Source: Pohlia nutans (lineage: Eukaryota > Streptophyta > Bryopsida > Bryales > Mniaceae). Taken from it: DNA of 64,000 nucleotides. The stretch is from the NCBI GenBank assembly GCA_022496805.1, contig CM040106.1, forward strand, positions 682,001 to 746,000, given 5' to 3'. Position 1 is the first letter of the stretch; each line of letters begins with the position of its first letter. Made by a program: the position numbers and the translations under genes. This document shows positions 44,351 to 56,567 of the stretch, in pieces. Below the pieces are notes generated by a model. That model saw only the letters and a program-made list of their open reading frames with translations, made no database searches and was not told where the DNA came from.

Positions 44351-44950
44351 CAGGGTTGTCCCATCATACATTTCCGCATACATCTGCTTTGCAGCAGTGC
44401 GTGTTGGTAGAGACGTCTAATGTGATACAGTAGAAGACATCGCCAACGTCCGGGATGACAGGGTACAAGCACATACGTCACAATTTGAGACGTTATAGAC
44501 AACAACCGCCAGATCGGTAGGGTGCCTGCCCGAACATAGCAGGGTGTCTTTATTTGAAACATTATGGATGCTTCTACGTACGTCAAGACATAGCAGACGA
44601 CATAGAAGCAATATATCGCACAGATGTCTCTGTGGATGTACGCAATGTCTCAAAGGTGAGCAGGAGGGGCGCGTTTCGAGTGTTTGTTGCGACATCCCTA
44701 GAGACATGCGTATGTTCTTGATGATGTGTTAGCGATGACATCCGCAACAAACACGGCCGCATCTCCAACATTGTTTGTATGGATGTTCGCAATGATCTCC
44801 TAGCATACATTGCCGCGTACATACCCAATGCAACAATGCATGTTGGCAGAGACGTCCAATGCGACACGGTAGAGGACGTAGCCGACGTCTAGGATGACAC
44901 AACACAAGCACATACGTGACAATTTGAGACGTAACAGACAACGTCCAGGG
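44340..44950. repeat. Degenerate GATGTC/GACGTC-rich repeats
   Basis: Self-complementary hexamers of the form GA[CT][AG]TC recur every 10-40 bp (e.g. GACGTC, GACATC, GATGTC) within loosely repeated phrases such as CACATACGTCACAATTTGAGACG (seen twice, about 44,470 and 44,910) and GCGACATCCCTAGAGACAT. Short frames on the minus strand (SLGMSQQTLETRPS) are translations of this repeat. Confidence 0.7.
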
Positions 44951-45479
44951 TGCAATTCGATGAAGGAACCGGTGTTAGTAGATTTCAGAGGCATCTTGTA
45001 TGACACTATGAAGAAGGTTTTGTTGTGGAAAAAACTATTAAACTTGACTGTAGTAATTGATTTGTTGTGGAAGAAACACTAAAACCTGCAGTATTTGATA
45101 TGATGTGGATGTAACCCTAGAACTTGTAATATTCAATTTGTTGTGTAAAAAACCCTAAAACCTGCAATATTTGATTTGTTGTGAATGAAATCCTAGAATG
45201 TGTAGTATTTGATTTGATGTGGAAGAAACCCTAAAACATGTAGTATCCTATTGATTTAGGAATCCTAATATATGCAGCACAAATGCACGAATCTCGTGAA
45301 GTAGTGCTCGTCAAGCTGCTGAGCAATTCTTGATGCATGTTGTTACAGTTTTGATGTTGCAGGCATAGCACAAGAAAGTGCAGGTGTTGGCAAAAGACTT
45401 GGATCTTAAACACAGCTGGAAAGGGTGGTCGCAACTTGCAAATGAGTTGTTTTTTAAGCGGGTGTATGCCTGTTCATTC

Positions 45480-46700
45480 ACAAGAAATTCATATTCGTAG
45501 CATGCACGATATATTTACATCACAAATGTTACTAGAGAAGTCATCGGACATAGCACCAAAGATGACATCAGAGATGTCACTATAGATGTCATCAAAGATG
45601 TCAACATGAATCTCACTAAAGATGTCACCACAGATGTTTGGGCTGGATGTCTACGCCTGAGTTCCTAGTTCTACAGCCCTGTTATCCAGATGCAATGGTG
45701 ATGAAGAATGTGGTCGGGACAGCGTGCCATTGCATTCTTTTGTGGAAGTTGTGGAGCTTGCTGCTATGTGCCTTCTCGTACCTTTACATATTGTGCCAAA
45801 TAATGTTATGCAGACATTAGCAACACTAACGTGTTGTGCGTGACGTCCCACAGCGTTGACAAACATTAGAGACGTCCATTCGGGCATCCGTTATGACTTG
45901 TGACGGATTTAAATACAACACAATGTTTTGCACTAACAAGGGTTTATGATATGTTGAAAATTGGACATCACGTCATTTGATAGCTGCTTTTGTATGCCTT
46001 GCTATTGTAATGTCTTGGTATGTATATATGACTTTTGCTGTACTGATTGAATGGAATACATTGTGCTTGCAGATTTGGAGATGAAAGAGAAGGGCGTTGG
46101 GAGGCTTATAGACAAAATGTGGTTTCAGGAAATCGTTACAAAGATCTTAGTCAATGTTCATTCTTGCTGGGGTAGTTGATCGATAAGAACGCACCTAAAC
46201 CCCCAAAACTAATGTCTGAGCAATCGAACGACCTCATCGCCATGCGGGCGACTTCTTTGGCAAGGACGGGGCTCAGAGGAGGAGGCGCTAGCTACAGGCA
46301 TAATAACACAATCACACGTCTCGGAGAAGGAGAACGATGACGATCCATATGCTGACTTGGACACCCCGGTGTCTGCTACACAGATAGAGCATCCGGTCCA
46401 GACCAAGCAAGTAAAATCAACATAGATATGTTGTGAATTTTGAGGCATAAGCACGTTGTGAATGACGTTTGCAAAAACATCAAGGATACATGTGGACGTC
46501 TTGCAAAACAGAGTAGAGAACATCCCCGCGTTTGTGGAGACATCACGCATTCATGTTCATGAACACAACAATGTTTGTCGCAAGTCAGTTGTGGCAATTG
46601 AGCTTGCTATGTTTGAATGTGGTGTACTGTACAGTCCGTAAAATGATTGTGAAGCAACATGCAATGTTGTAATGTTTGTGCATGACATCTTTCGTGATGG
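45480..46700. repeat. GATGTC-type hexamer-rich DNA
   Basis: Between 45,565 and 45,635 GATGTC/GACATC occurs at least five times at 12-16 bp spacing (AAAGATGTCACCACAGATGT). More dispersed copies continue to about 46,700. It lies between the exon-like islands of the HAD-like remnant. Confidence 0.7.
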
Positions 46701-46928
46701 CAACTAGACAATTTTGAATTTGATGACGTGGGTGGAGAGGGGCCGGTAACATCTATTGTGTGCATATAATATTGCAATGTCTATTGTCCATGTAGTGGAA
46801 AATTGAAAACAAGTGGTGAATAAGAAGTGAAGGAGGCTTTGGAAACACCTGGTGGGTCCGCAGCAATTGTACGGCGCATTAGGAAGCCCAGTAACATAAC
46901 AAAAGCACCATCAGAGACACCTAAGCCG

Positions 46929-47739
46929 CTCGGGGAGTTCACTACGATAATATTTTCTAAAAAAGCAACGTGCGAGAAAATATAGGGTAATTTATATGAA
47001 TTTTAATATAGATGAGTATATATGATAAAATGTGTATTATAAATAATATAGGCTTTATATAAACAACGCATATTTTTTAAATATTTATAAAAATATACCG
47101 TAGGAGTTAAGGATCCTAGGTGTTTTTAAAAGCTAGGAATTGTTTTGCAAGATGATCATGACATCTTTCATTTGCTATGAACGGTTTTGCTAGTGTTTTT
47201 ACGTGCTAGAAACAATTCCTCAAGATAAATTAGAGGAGTTTTGGTTGGTCTTGTGTTTGTCTGCTTCGAATATGATGTTGTAGTATTAACTCTATACCCT
47301 TCTACATTATTGCATGGATCCTCTTTTTGCTTGCTCTGTTAGTGTGATTTTTGTCTTTGTTTTTCGACACTTAGTACCGTTGTGTTTAATTGTGCGTGTA
47401 AGTTGATTGAGGATAATCGGCTGATTTTGTTGTTTGAAAATCTTTATGAACACTCTTAATGTAAGACCTTGTTGTGTCTTGGATTTTGGTGACTTAGTAC
47501 TTTGAATGCTTTTGAACCCTTTAGAGCAAAATCAAATAATTATAATGAACATACTTAGCTTTAAATTAGAGTTTCATAAAATTTAAAAGTAATTTTAGGG
47601 TCATTAAAAAAACAAGAAATTAAAAAATTATATAATAATACGGTACAAAAAATCAAGAATGGATAATTAAATACCCCTTGAATAAATACCTTTGTCACTC
47701 AGGTGTATACATAAATACATATCTAGTGAACTCCCCGAG
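46929..47739. mobile_element. 811-bp hAT-like non-autonomous element
   Basis: Perfect 16-bp inverted termini CTCGGGGAGTTCACTA / TAGTGAACTCCCCGAG with an exact 8-bp target duplication CTAAGCCG (46,921-46,928 and 47,740-47,747). The interior is AT-rich without a transposase. Excision rejoins a coding-like frame (ACA-CCT-AAG-CCG-GCA-CGA). The terminal CTCGGGG is shared with the element at 14,087-15,204. Confidence 0.92.
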
Positions 47740-47870
47740 CTAAGCCGGCACGATTGTCAAAACCCAGGAAGACCTACACATTGAAGCCAACGTGACCATC
47801 TAATCCGACAAAGCCCGACGCAGCAAAGTAAGCAGCCCAGTTGAAACTCGGGAAGCCGGTTGAGAAGGCT

Positions 47871-48180
47871 GGAAAAATGTAGATCCACATCATGTATGGA
47901 TTTGTATGTTGCCACGTTATTTTTTGAAATTGACCATGAGATCGACCATAATGCTAATTAAAAAATATTGCTGAAACTGTATACATAAACATTGCATATA
48001 AACAATCCATGACATGCTGTCATTGCACAAGTGCAGGTAGGCACCTCAACAAGAGCGGAGGCAACCAAAAAGAAATGAAGGTAGTAATGTGCAAGGAATT
48101 GGTAACTCGCTAGACAATTCACACGAATTGAATCAAACGCAAGTGACCTACAATAGGACAAATGCACGGTAAGGTACATC
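47871..48180. other. No gene recognised
   Basis: AT-rich spacer after the last HAD-like-region exon; nothing supported. Confidence 0.6.
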
Positions 48181-49880
48181 ATGGACGTTGTGAACGACGT
48201 CTACGTAGACGTCCACTCAATCGCATCCGCGTTTCCATGAACGTCCGAGATGTTTGTTACAACATCCCCAGAGACATCTTCTCACATGATGTAGCTTGTA
48301 GTCCAAGCTGTGAGGCATCCGACACGCGGCATAATGTTGGATGAGGGTTCAGCGTTTATTCACGTATAGAACGTACCTTACATATATAGCTTGTCCTGCC
48401 AATGTGAAATAATGCAAAATTCTGTGATTGTGAAAACCTTTTTTAACCGCATGCATTGTTGGCCTGTCAAACATGTGCAGAGTTGGACAAGCGCCGATGA
48501 TACTTCAATTCTTAGGGGAGCACTGATAGCATGCGGCTTACATTAGAGCGAGTCAAATACAATTGTTGGGATGCGACCAACTAAATACAGTGCGCAGGGA
48601 GGTCCACAGTAGAGGAGGCTAAGGAAGTCACACGAACGATGTGACAACCACGTAGGCCATTTATGCAATTTGTGAATGCGTAGTAGATGGATGTGTATTT
48701 GACAAATGAATAGATGTGTATTTTGCCCTAGTTTAGCTCAAAAACAATAGAGTTATGACTTTTCAACTGTGATATTACAATGTGTTATGTATATGCAGTG
48801 GGAATACGTATTCATGACTGTCAGCCCTCAATCCTATGGACATTTGGAACACTCTGCATAGTGACATGTGCATGCTCAGTGAAACCAGTGAATGTTACGC
48901 GAGATGTCTTCCATAACGTGTAGAATATAACGTGGGGATGTTGGAAGGAACGTTCGCTATGTCTTAGCGGATATTCGCATGGTGACTTGAGCATGCTTAG
49001 TGAGACGTCCAGATATAGAGGCAAATGTCTTCTATAACAAGTAGTACATGACGTGGGTATGTTTTTTGGGACAACTATGTGATCATGATGATGTTTTCCA
49101 TAACATCCACAATTTTGTAGTGAATGTTGGCAGAGACGTCCCTAATAACTTTGGGACGTTTGCATAGTCACGTCCGCACGGCGAGTGAGACAAGAGGCTA
49201 ATACGTATTGATATCTCGTATAACATGTCGCACATCCTCTAAAACACCTTCAAATACAAAACGTCAGCACTATCATGTCTGAAGAGATGTCACCTCAGAC
49301 GCGCATACATTCTTTGAGACATCAGCCATGACATCTGCAACGCCCACATGTAGGGCACGCAGACGTCCACGCGGACATGGCCATGTCAAGTGTCGTATCT
49401 TCTAAGACATAGGGATGTCTGCACAAAACAATAGCAAGACACAGTACACATCGTTGCAAACATCTTGGCCGACATCTCAGTCTCAGTGCATTATGTCTCG
49501 CAAAACACAATCATGTCCCGTGTGACGTCCAAATGAACATGTTTTTGATTTGAAAACCAACCAAAACTCTCCTGACATGGCACGCAATGTCATTTTTTCC
49601 ATGTCCATATCGGATTTTCGCGCCACCACGTTAGAATTTGGCAAAACCATGTCGTCTTCTACATCACCATTTGAGAGGATGACATCCATCGCCATGTTGC
49701 ACTGCCCGTCAATTTGCCGTTGATGTGTCGTCCACTTGGCACCCACGTGGCACACTTTTCTGCCTCCCAAAATCTTGTTGAGACATCCGTGTTGCAGGGA
49801 TGTCAACATGTTTTTGGCCATGTCAACATTTGTTTTTCCTTGTTTCAGATGTTTGCACGTCCAAACGACATCCTCGACCA
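48181..49880. repeat. GA[CT][AG]TC-rich degenerate repeat block
   Basis: The same loosely periodic GACGTC/GACATC/GATGTC phrases as at 44,340 and 45,480, here over ~1.7 kb with recurring text such as GTGAGACGTCCAGATATAGAG, ATGTCTTCTATAACAAG, AGCATGCTCAGTGAAAC. A 134-codon minus frame (49,887-49,483) sits inside but reads as repeat translation; I do not call it a gene. Confidence 0.65.
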
Positions 49881-49908
49881 TGTCCACTTATTATTTAAGA
49901 CATGTCTC

Positions 49909-50101
49909 GAGCCGAAGATAAAAATTCTCGAGCCGAAGATAATTATCCTCAAGTCAGAGATAATTATACTTGTGTCAAAAATAATTATCCTCGAATCGGA
50001 GATAATTATCGTCGAGTCGAAGATAATCATCTTCGTGTCGAAAATAATTATATTCGACGTGAAGGTAGTCGCGCTCATTTTGAAGATAATTATCTTCGAG
50101 A
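49909..50101. repeat. 21-bp tandem repeat built on the GAAGATAATTATC palindrome
   Basis: Seven consecutive 21-bp units of the form GAGTCGAAGATAATTATCCTC with 1-5 differences each run from 49,909 to about 50,055, then a further GAAGATAATTATCTTCGAG at 50,083-50,101. Each unit holds half of the longer palindrome found dispersed at 58.3-59.8 kb. All frames are open because the period is a multiple of three. Confidence 0.9.
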
Positions 50102-50164
50102 TGCCAATGGTTTTAGACACTCAACGCCTTGATACTTATAATTCCTAGCATTGACACAAGGATA

Positions 50165-50734
50165 TTAGTGCAGTAACATGAATGCAAAGACATGAAAATC
50201 AAAACTACAGCAAACCGTAGCTACAGAGAAATAAAATTGTCCAAGAAACAAAACCTCGGTCTCGAAACTCGTGTTGAAATTGAAAAATTTAAACCCAATT
50301 ACATAAGATGGCAATGGAGAATACAGCAGAACCCACTTGTGAGCATAGCTGAACTGTTTGAGAACAAAATTCAACAAAGCTAAACGGATTTGAGAAAAAA
50401 GTTGAACAAATCTAAACCCTAATCCCTTCATCCGAAATTCGTCTCACAGAATAGATTGGGGCCTAGAACGTAGGGCAAAACCGTAGCTTTTACAAGAAAT
50501 CAAAAATCTTAAGGTGTGACAAGTACCTTTGAAAACGTGGCTGCTCGCCCTTCAAATTTACGCTCCCTCCACCGTGTGCAATTGTTCACACCCCACCTCC
50601 ACTTCGACAAACCCTCATGCTTTGCGAATCAAAAAACCCTAAACTCCAAGCAATTGAACACCCGAAACAAAATCTATGCAGTATACACAACAAAGAGGTA
50701 AAAGGGAACAATACAACAAGGAGACAACACAGAA
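50165..50734. other. No gene recognised
   Basis: Moderately AT-rich DNA with short frames on both strands (for example 50,516-50,701 plus and 50,431-50,165 minus). None shows a domain or splice-supported structure. Text such as AAACCCTAATCCCTTCATCC could be a gene 5' end, but nothing confirms it. Confidence 0.4.
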
Positions 50735-50737
50735 GGT

Positions 50738-50815
50738 CACAATAATGAATATATATATATATATACATACATAATATTGTATATATATATATACATATTA
50801 TGTATATATTTATGT
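50738..50815. repeat. AT/TATATA microsatellite
   Basis: Two TATATA runs broken by CATACATAATATTG and CATATTATG. Confidence 0.9.
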
Positions 50816-51196
50816 ACATTCTCATGTGTGTTTGGTAATTATTTGTAGTACTTATGTTTAGTAAAATGTTTACTAATTGTTTGTAACGTCAAACTTTAAA
50901 AAGATGGTTTAGACACTCATGTAATGAATTTAGAAGTATTTACCATGTCGTATTCACTAAACCTACATTTTTACCATCATGCTTGGATAAAACTATACAT
51001 TTTGTTCTAAAAAATTTAGTAGAAAAAATTTCAAAGGAGAAAACACCATTATTTTCTCAAATTAGAAAGTTTTATAACACTAGGACATTGTCTGGTGTTT
51101 CTCTTTGAGAAAATCTTGTCTGAACCTAAATTTTGCAAATTATGTTTAGAAATTGTTTCCTCCAAATGATTTTTAAAAATAGGTTGAGACATCAAT
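50816..51196. other. No gene recognised
   Basis: AT-rich DNA. Nothing supported. Confidence 0.6.
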
Positions 51197-52643
51197 TTAA
51201 CCTCTAAATGTATAGGTAGTGCAAAGAATACACTCTATTCTAGAATTAAAATAAAATTCAAACGCGGCAACATCAGTACTATTCCAAAGAAGAAATTTAT
51301 AAAACACTAGGACATGGTTGGAATGAGGTGATTGTTTGGTGAGATTTTTCCGCTTTATGATTATAAACGTTGAGCACGACATCATCGTAAACCCTAAACC
51401 CTAAACCCTAAACCACCTAGTAAAGTAGAAGCACCCTAAACCTAATAGGATTTGACCTAATAAGAACAATGGTTTTCAGAGATGGTCAAAAAAATTACAT
51501 TATTTTGAATTCTGCTTTTTGGTCCAGATATTGATCAATTTGGGAATGAATCATATGCTATTGTTGTTTGATGCATTTTATTGGCAAAAATTGGAAGTTG
51601 ACTATGGAATTTCCCAAATACACAAATTTGATATAGTCCTAGTGTCATAGTACTTTCCATATTGGAAAGCAATGATGATTTATTTTTTGAAAATTATCCA
51701 TTTGTCAATTCTAGAAGTAATCTGTAATCTTAACCAATCATATCCAATTTCAAAATTTAAAAATACGAATAGAAGAGTTGGAGAATATTAATTGGTAAAT
51801 GCTTTTAAATTCACTAAACGAGGATTTTTAAGTACTTTGAAAACTATTAATGTACAGTCGGGTACAAGATGGTTATGAATTCTGGATAGTGTATAAAAGA
51901 AACCTAAATTGTCGTATGATTTTAAATTATTATTTTTTCACTTATTATGAAGTTCAGGCACGCTTCATCAATGATGCGTAATAGAGGGAAGAGCGTGCAG
52001 ACATAGTACCCTCCAATGCAACAAATTGTTGTCTTGAGAACAAGAGCACAAAAACAAAGAACATGAGAGTAGAGAGAGAAGTTGTGAAAATAGTGAATAA
52101 TAAGGGATGGATTTGATGGTAAGTGAACTAAGGGTTAGGGTGGCTTGAATACTAACAGAGCCTTATGTTGACATCTGTTCATCACACTCGTCACTGAAAA
52201 AGTAGAGTAGTAGGAAATGTGTTGTTTTTCTATGTGTCATTTTTTTCATATATATATTCTAAAATGCAAAAAGGTATAAAAAAAAATAAAAAATTGGTGA
52301 GTAAAATTTGTTGGAACGAATTTGAAATGACATAGTCTTATACTTAGTGATTCTTTGAAATTGTTGTGGATTTGAGAACAATGACCTCATTTTTGTAACG
52401 CCACTTTTGAACTACAATCACGTCAATTTTGGCTTGGTCCACCACTTCACATACTTCTACATTTGTAATTTTAGAAAAATAAATAATCAAGTATGACTAA
52501 ATCCAAGTGTTAGAGAGGACAACAACTTGGTGACAAATCGCCAAAATAATAGATGATTTTCATCCAAGCATTTATGACAAGGTGAGAAGGATTTGAATCT
52601 CATAGTTATCTAGTTTCTGGACATTCTAGCGTTTACGGGTTAA
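51197..52643. mobile_element. TTAA-flanked element C (1.45 kb)
   Basis: TTAA at 51,197-51,200 precedes CCTCTAAATGTATAG; TTTACGGG precedes TTAA at 52,640-52,643. Interior text TACAGTCGGGTACAAGATGG and CTTATTATGAAGTTCAGGCA is related to element A (22,969-23,897). The right subterminal block ATCTAGTTTCTGGACATTCT matches the family. A telomere-like tract lies inside. No coding region. Confidence 0.6.
51389..51413. repeat. Interstitial plant telomere-type repeat
   Basis: About three and a half perfect AAACCCT units. Too short for a chromosome end and embedded in a transposon-like element. Confidence 0.9.
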
Positions 52644-52746
52644 GTGATTTTCATGATTTTTTCACTATAATGATTTCCTCGAGTCTAAATCACATTATCT
52701 TGAAGAGATTACTACTCTTAGATAAGTCATGTAGTTTAAAATTTGG

Positions 52747-53190
52747 TATACAACACGCAATTTGCTATTTACGCACTTGGCCATATAATCATGCACTTGT
52801 CCCCCGGAAGCATTAAAAAAATTGTCTAAAAAATTGTCTAAAAAACAACCATTTTTGTTGTTCTACAATTACTTTCATTGTAAACAAACAATTATTTAAT
52901 TTATTTTTTATTCTTATCTTTCTGTCTTTTATTTATCTTTTCTTTTATCTTTTCTTTATCTTGTTTTATTTATCTTATTTCTTTCTTGTCTTCAATTTCT
53001 TTTCCTTCTTGTTTTCCTTCTTGTCTTCCTTCTTGTCTTCTTCTTTTTCTTCTATTTTTTTCATTCCTCTTATGGCAGCCGCAAACCCTTCGCGCACACC
53101 AAGGCGGCTGAACCCTAAAATTTTTATTTTTTTTAATTTCATTTTTCAGGGTTCATGAGCCCTAAATAAAAAAAGAAGACGAAATCCAAC

Positions 53191-53242
<52 letters not shown>

Positions 53243-53588
53243 CCTTGGTGTGCGCGAAGGGTTTGCGGCTGCCATAAGAGGAATGAAAAAAATAGAAGAA
53301 AAAGAAGAAGAAAAGAAGGAAGACAAGAAGGAAAAGAAATTGAAGACAAGAAAGAAATAAGATAAATAAAACAAGATAAAGAAAAGATAAAAAAAAAGAT
53401 AAAAAAAAAAGATAAAGATAAGAATAAAAAATAAACTAAATAATTGTTTGTTTATAATGAAAGTAATTGTAGAACGACAAAATCGTTCTTTTCTAGAGAA
53501 CTTTTTAAAGAAATTTTTTTAAGCAAGATTTGCTCATGAAAAGAACGCACTTGGCCAAGTGCATAAATAGCGAATTGCGTGTTATACA
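52747..53588. mobile_element. ~840-bp fold-back element with poly-A centre
   Basis: The left end ACAACACGCAATTTGCTATT and right end AATAGCGAATTGCGTGTTATA are inverted, and complementarity continues through TTTACGCACTTGGCC, a CT-rich stretch and ATGGCAGCCGCAAACCCTTC to the centre (arms about 52,747-53,105 and 53,240-53,588). The centre has ~48 A residues (53,192-53,240). Long frames here are translations of simple sequence. Confidence 0.85.
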
Positions 53589-55194
53589 TGAGCTCAAAAT
53601 TCCAGATATGGTTGATTAATATGGTTGAAATATAGTAGTAATTTCTATATGTGCATTTCTTGTAATCAATGTACATGCACTAGTACTAGCAAATATACTT
53701 AGATTTTCCCTTATATCAATTAAGTACTACTATTGCATGTATATTGCTTTCCCCTAAAATGTTGAGTAATACTAGTACATTCATTTGGCATTGAATTCCA
53801 CTAACTAATCCATGTAGTACCATTAAGTATGCATTGATGTCCTATAAGTACATCAAGTTGTATCATTAGATATGCATAAAGTATCCATTACGTACGTCAT
53901 GTACTCTTATCAATTGAAAGATTGAAGATAGTACATGATTTATTACAATTAAGTACCTAGAATAGTACAATTGAATTACATCATTATGTAGTAGTATTTA
54001 TATATTATGTTACATTATGGGAAATTACTTAGAATATAAACATTTAGGTGTCTTACTTATTGTACAAATTAAATTCAAGACAACGATGACAATTTATTGA
54101 ATCCTTATCAACAAACCCTTGAATATTCAAATGAACATTCAGCTCCTGACGATTAACATCCTTTTCTTTCAAATTTCTAATTTATATTAAAGCAATTCAA
54201 ATTTTGACTTCTTCTAGGAAATTAACTATCAAGATGATGGTTCACTATGTTGACCAAAAAAATGGAGGGTGTCTTTTATACATTAGACCTACAAAGTAAC
54301 TATAAATTGATATAAGTAATGTACGATTTTTTAAACCAATTTCTTAGAATTCTAGATATATTCCTAGGATATAGGTGGAATATATCGTAATCACCCTATA
54401 AATAGTAAAACATTCTAACTGTTTCATACAATAATATTTTGGAATTGATATACAGATGAAATTCCTAAATTTTGAATGGGAGACCCCATTTGTACGATTC
54501 GGTTGAGTAATCCTATTACCATTATGAAATTATTACATTTTTGGCGATATTTTTTATACTGAGACTTTTCGAAGTCTTGTTTTTATCTTCGACTCAAAGA
54601 TAAAGCGTTTCATCTTTGAAATGATATTGTTTTAAAAATGGGTAACAACATCAAACTTTAGAATTTCTTTATAGAATCACTATTTGAGCATTGTTTTTGT
54701 TGATTTCTATTTATATTTTCTTCTTTTAATAACTAGCAATTTGTCTCAAAAATTGCGAAAATTCTGGACATTTCAAATATAACAAAGTTTGAAAGTTCAA
54801 ATCATAAATTGCTTCTAAATCGATTACAGACAATATTATATTGGTTTTCGAGTAAATATTGTTGGAAGGAACTGGAATGAGATACTCTTAAACATGGTGA
54901 TTCTCTGAATTTTTTTTGTTTCTCAACTCTATGACCTCCTTTTTTTAATGCTACTCTTGAACTAAAGTCAATTCAGTTTTGGCTTGCTCAATGACTTCAC
55001 TTACTTTTACATTTGCAATTTTAGAAAAATATGTAATTAAATATGACTCAATCAAATCATTTGATAGAAAGTAAGAACAACGTGAAGAAAGTATGTCCAA
55101 AAATCTACAAGACTTTAATGGAGACATTGATGAGAACGTAGAGAATGTATGAATCAAATAGTCGTCCAATTTCTAGACGCTGTGCTGTTTACGG
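53589..55194. other. AT-rich DNA, one palindrome copy, no gene
   Basis: Very AT-rich with many TAGTACT/AGTAC-type words near 53,690-54,000. One copy of the TTATCTTCGA / TCAAAGATAA palindrome lies at 54,583-54,603. A TTAA-family right end (TTCTAGACGCTGTGCTGTTT, ACGGG-TTAA) closes at 55,195-55,198 with no left end found. Confidence 0.5.
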
Positions 55195-55198
55195 GTTA

Positions 55199-56567
55199 AA
55201 TACCCTGTCTTTGCTCATATGTACTCAATATTTGCTTTAAGCGACTTGCTCAAGTAATTTGTTTGTTACATATATAATTTTTAGTTTGAGTTTTATTGAG
55301 TAGTCATATTAAAAATAGATGCTTAACCCTATAGTTTTTGAGGGTTTTTGCTACTAACTTAATGTGTTTTACTATGCGTTTTATATGAATTTTTTGAAGT
55401 TTGTAAAATGTGAAATTTGTAATGTATAATCTCTAAATTTCATCTACATGGCTGAATATCATCAAAACTGTTTAGATTTTTTATAAATGAATTTTAAAGG
55501 AAAAACTTTGAATATTCACAAGAAGTACATCATACAATATTTTATATCGAGTTAAATTGTTATCACTAAAAAGTAAAAATGTTCATCACTTGGATAGAAG
55601 TTGCAAAGATTTAGAGTATACAATTTGTATAAATGTCAATTCAAAAAACACTATGGAAGAATAGTATAAACTGAATAGTTTAAATGAAACACATTCTCCT
55701 GGGTATTTAAACATCTTATTAACCTTGTGCTTTTAGCCAATCTTACCAAAATCAAAGATAAATAGTCAATTTTTTATTTTATGTGAATTATGGAAGTTTA
55801 TTAGTGAGATATTATATATGTAATTGTATATGATGAATTTTTGGAATTCATTTGCATAGATTTGATTTAAAAATCATACTATGTAATCTATCTACGTATG
55901 TCCATAAGAGTTATATACTTTATCATGCGTTTTTCATTCAGTTACAACTTTGATACTTTTGTATGCTTACGTACAAATATATGGATATGTGTGTATCATC
56001 GTCATTCCAAAATCCAAAATTAGATTTGGAATTGAATAGAATCAAGGACAATAAATACCCATCAATGCACACATGCAATTGACAAGGCAAAGTACATGGC
56101 CTAGAGTACCAAGTGCTCTCTAGGGTACTCTAGGTACTTTGTGTGAATGGCGGCTTACATGAGAGTGCAACTCATTTCAATTACTCTCCTCTTCCAACAT
56201 TTCAATATTTGGATGTGTGAGCTTCTTGCCCTTCCTCATTCACCTCCTCCTTGTTTTTCTTGTTCATAACCTTCCTCCTCCATATCTTTGAAATATGTGC
56301 AAAGCCTTCATCATGGATTCTAGACACCCAACCCATGGAATTCTTTCTCTCCCTCCTCATTCTATGTGTTTGGGCTCATTGACTTGGTACATGTGGTTTG
56401 TTTACAATTCATATGCATGTCTCTACAAAACTCTTCCTCCTCATCCATGCTTGAAAGCGATTGTTAGTGGCGCAGATGATTTCTTTTGGAACTACCACTG
56501 TCACCAAGAGATGTCACGGTGGGAGGCGACTTATGGCATTTCATATCTTGAAGTAGCAAAAATTATG
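55199..56567. other. AT-rich DNA; short ORF of unknown nature at 56,295-56,567
   Basis: No gene is recognised. The plus frame at 56,295 (91 codons; LSLPPHSMCLGSLTWYMWFV, SGADDFFWNYHCHQEMSRWE) has non-random composition but no domain I know. It ends at the solo LTR, which may have interrupted it. Confidence 0.3.

Larger units (their letters stand above)
44950..47870 (+). pseudogene. HAD-like (copy 3) gene remnant with acidic and basic exons
   Basis: Exon-like islands on the plus strand: about 44,960-45,010 reads MKEPVLVDFRGILYDTMKK, a third NIF-like motif I block; about 45,363-45,450 reads KKVQVLAKDLDLKHSWKGW and LANE; about 46,070-46,160 reads DLEMKEKGVGRLIDKMWFQE; about 46,300-46,410 is acidic, EKENDDDPYADLDTPVSATQ, and about 46,830-46,928 reads EALETPGGSAAIVRRIRKPS and TKAPSETPKP, which continues after the hAT-like element as ARLSKPRKTYTLKPT-stop. 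The last exon is basic and AT-hook-like. Intervening DNA is repeat-rich. Whether these belong to one gene is inference. Confidence 0.35.

Noticed and set aside
49483..49887. 134-codon minus frame
   Set aside because: Lies in the hexamer-rich repeat block and reads as repeat; no recognisable domain.
51389..51413. Chromosome end
   Set aside because: Only about 25 bp of telomere repeat with more than 10 kb of other sequence on both sides.
53146..53374. Hydrophobic ORFs rich in Phe/Ser
   Set aside because: Translations of poly-A/T and CT-rich simple sequence in the fold-back element.
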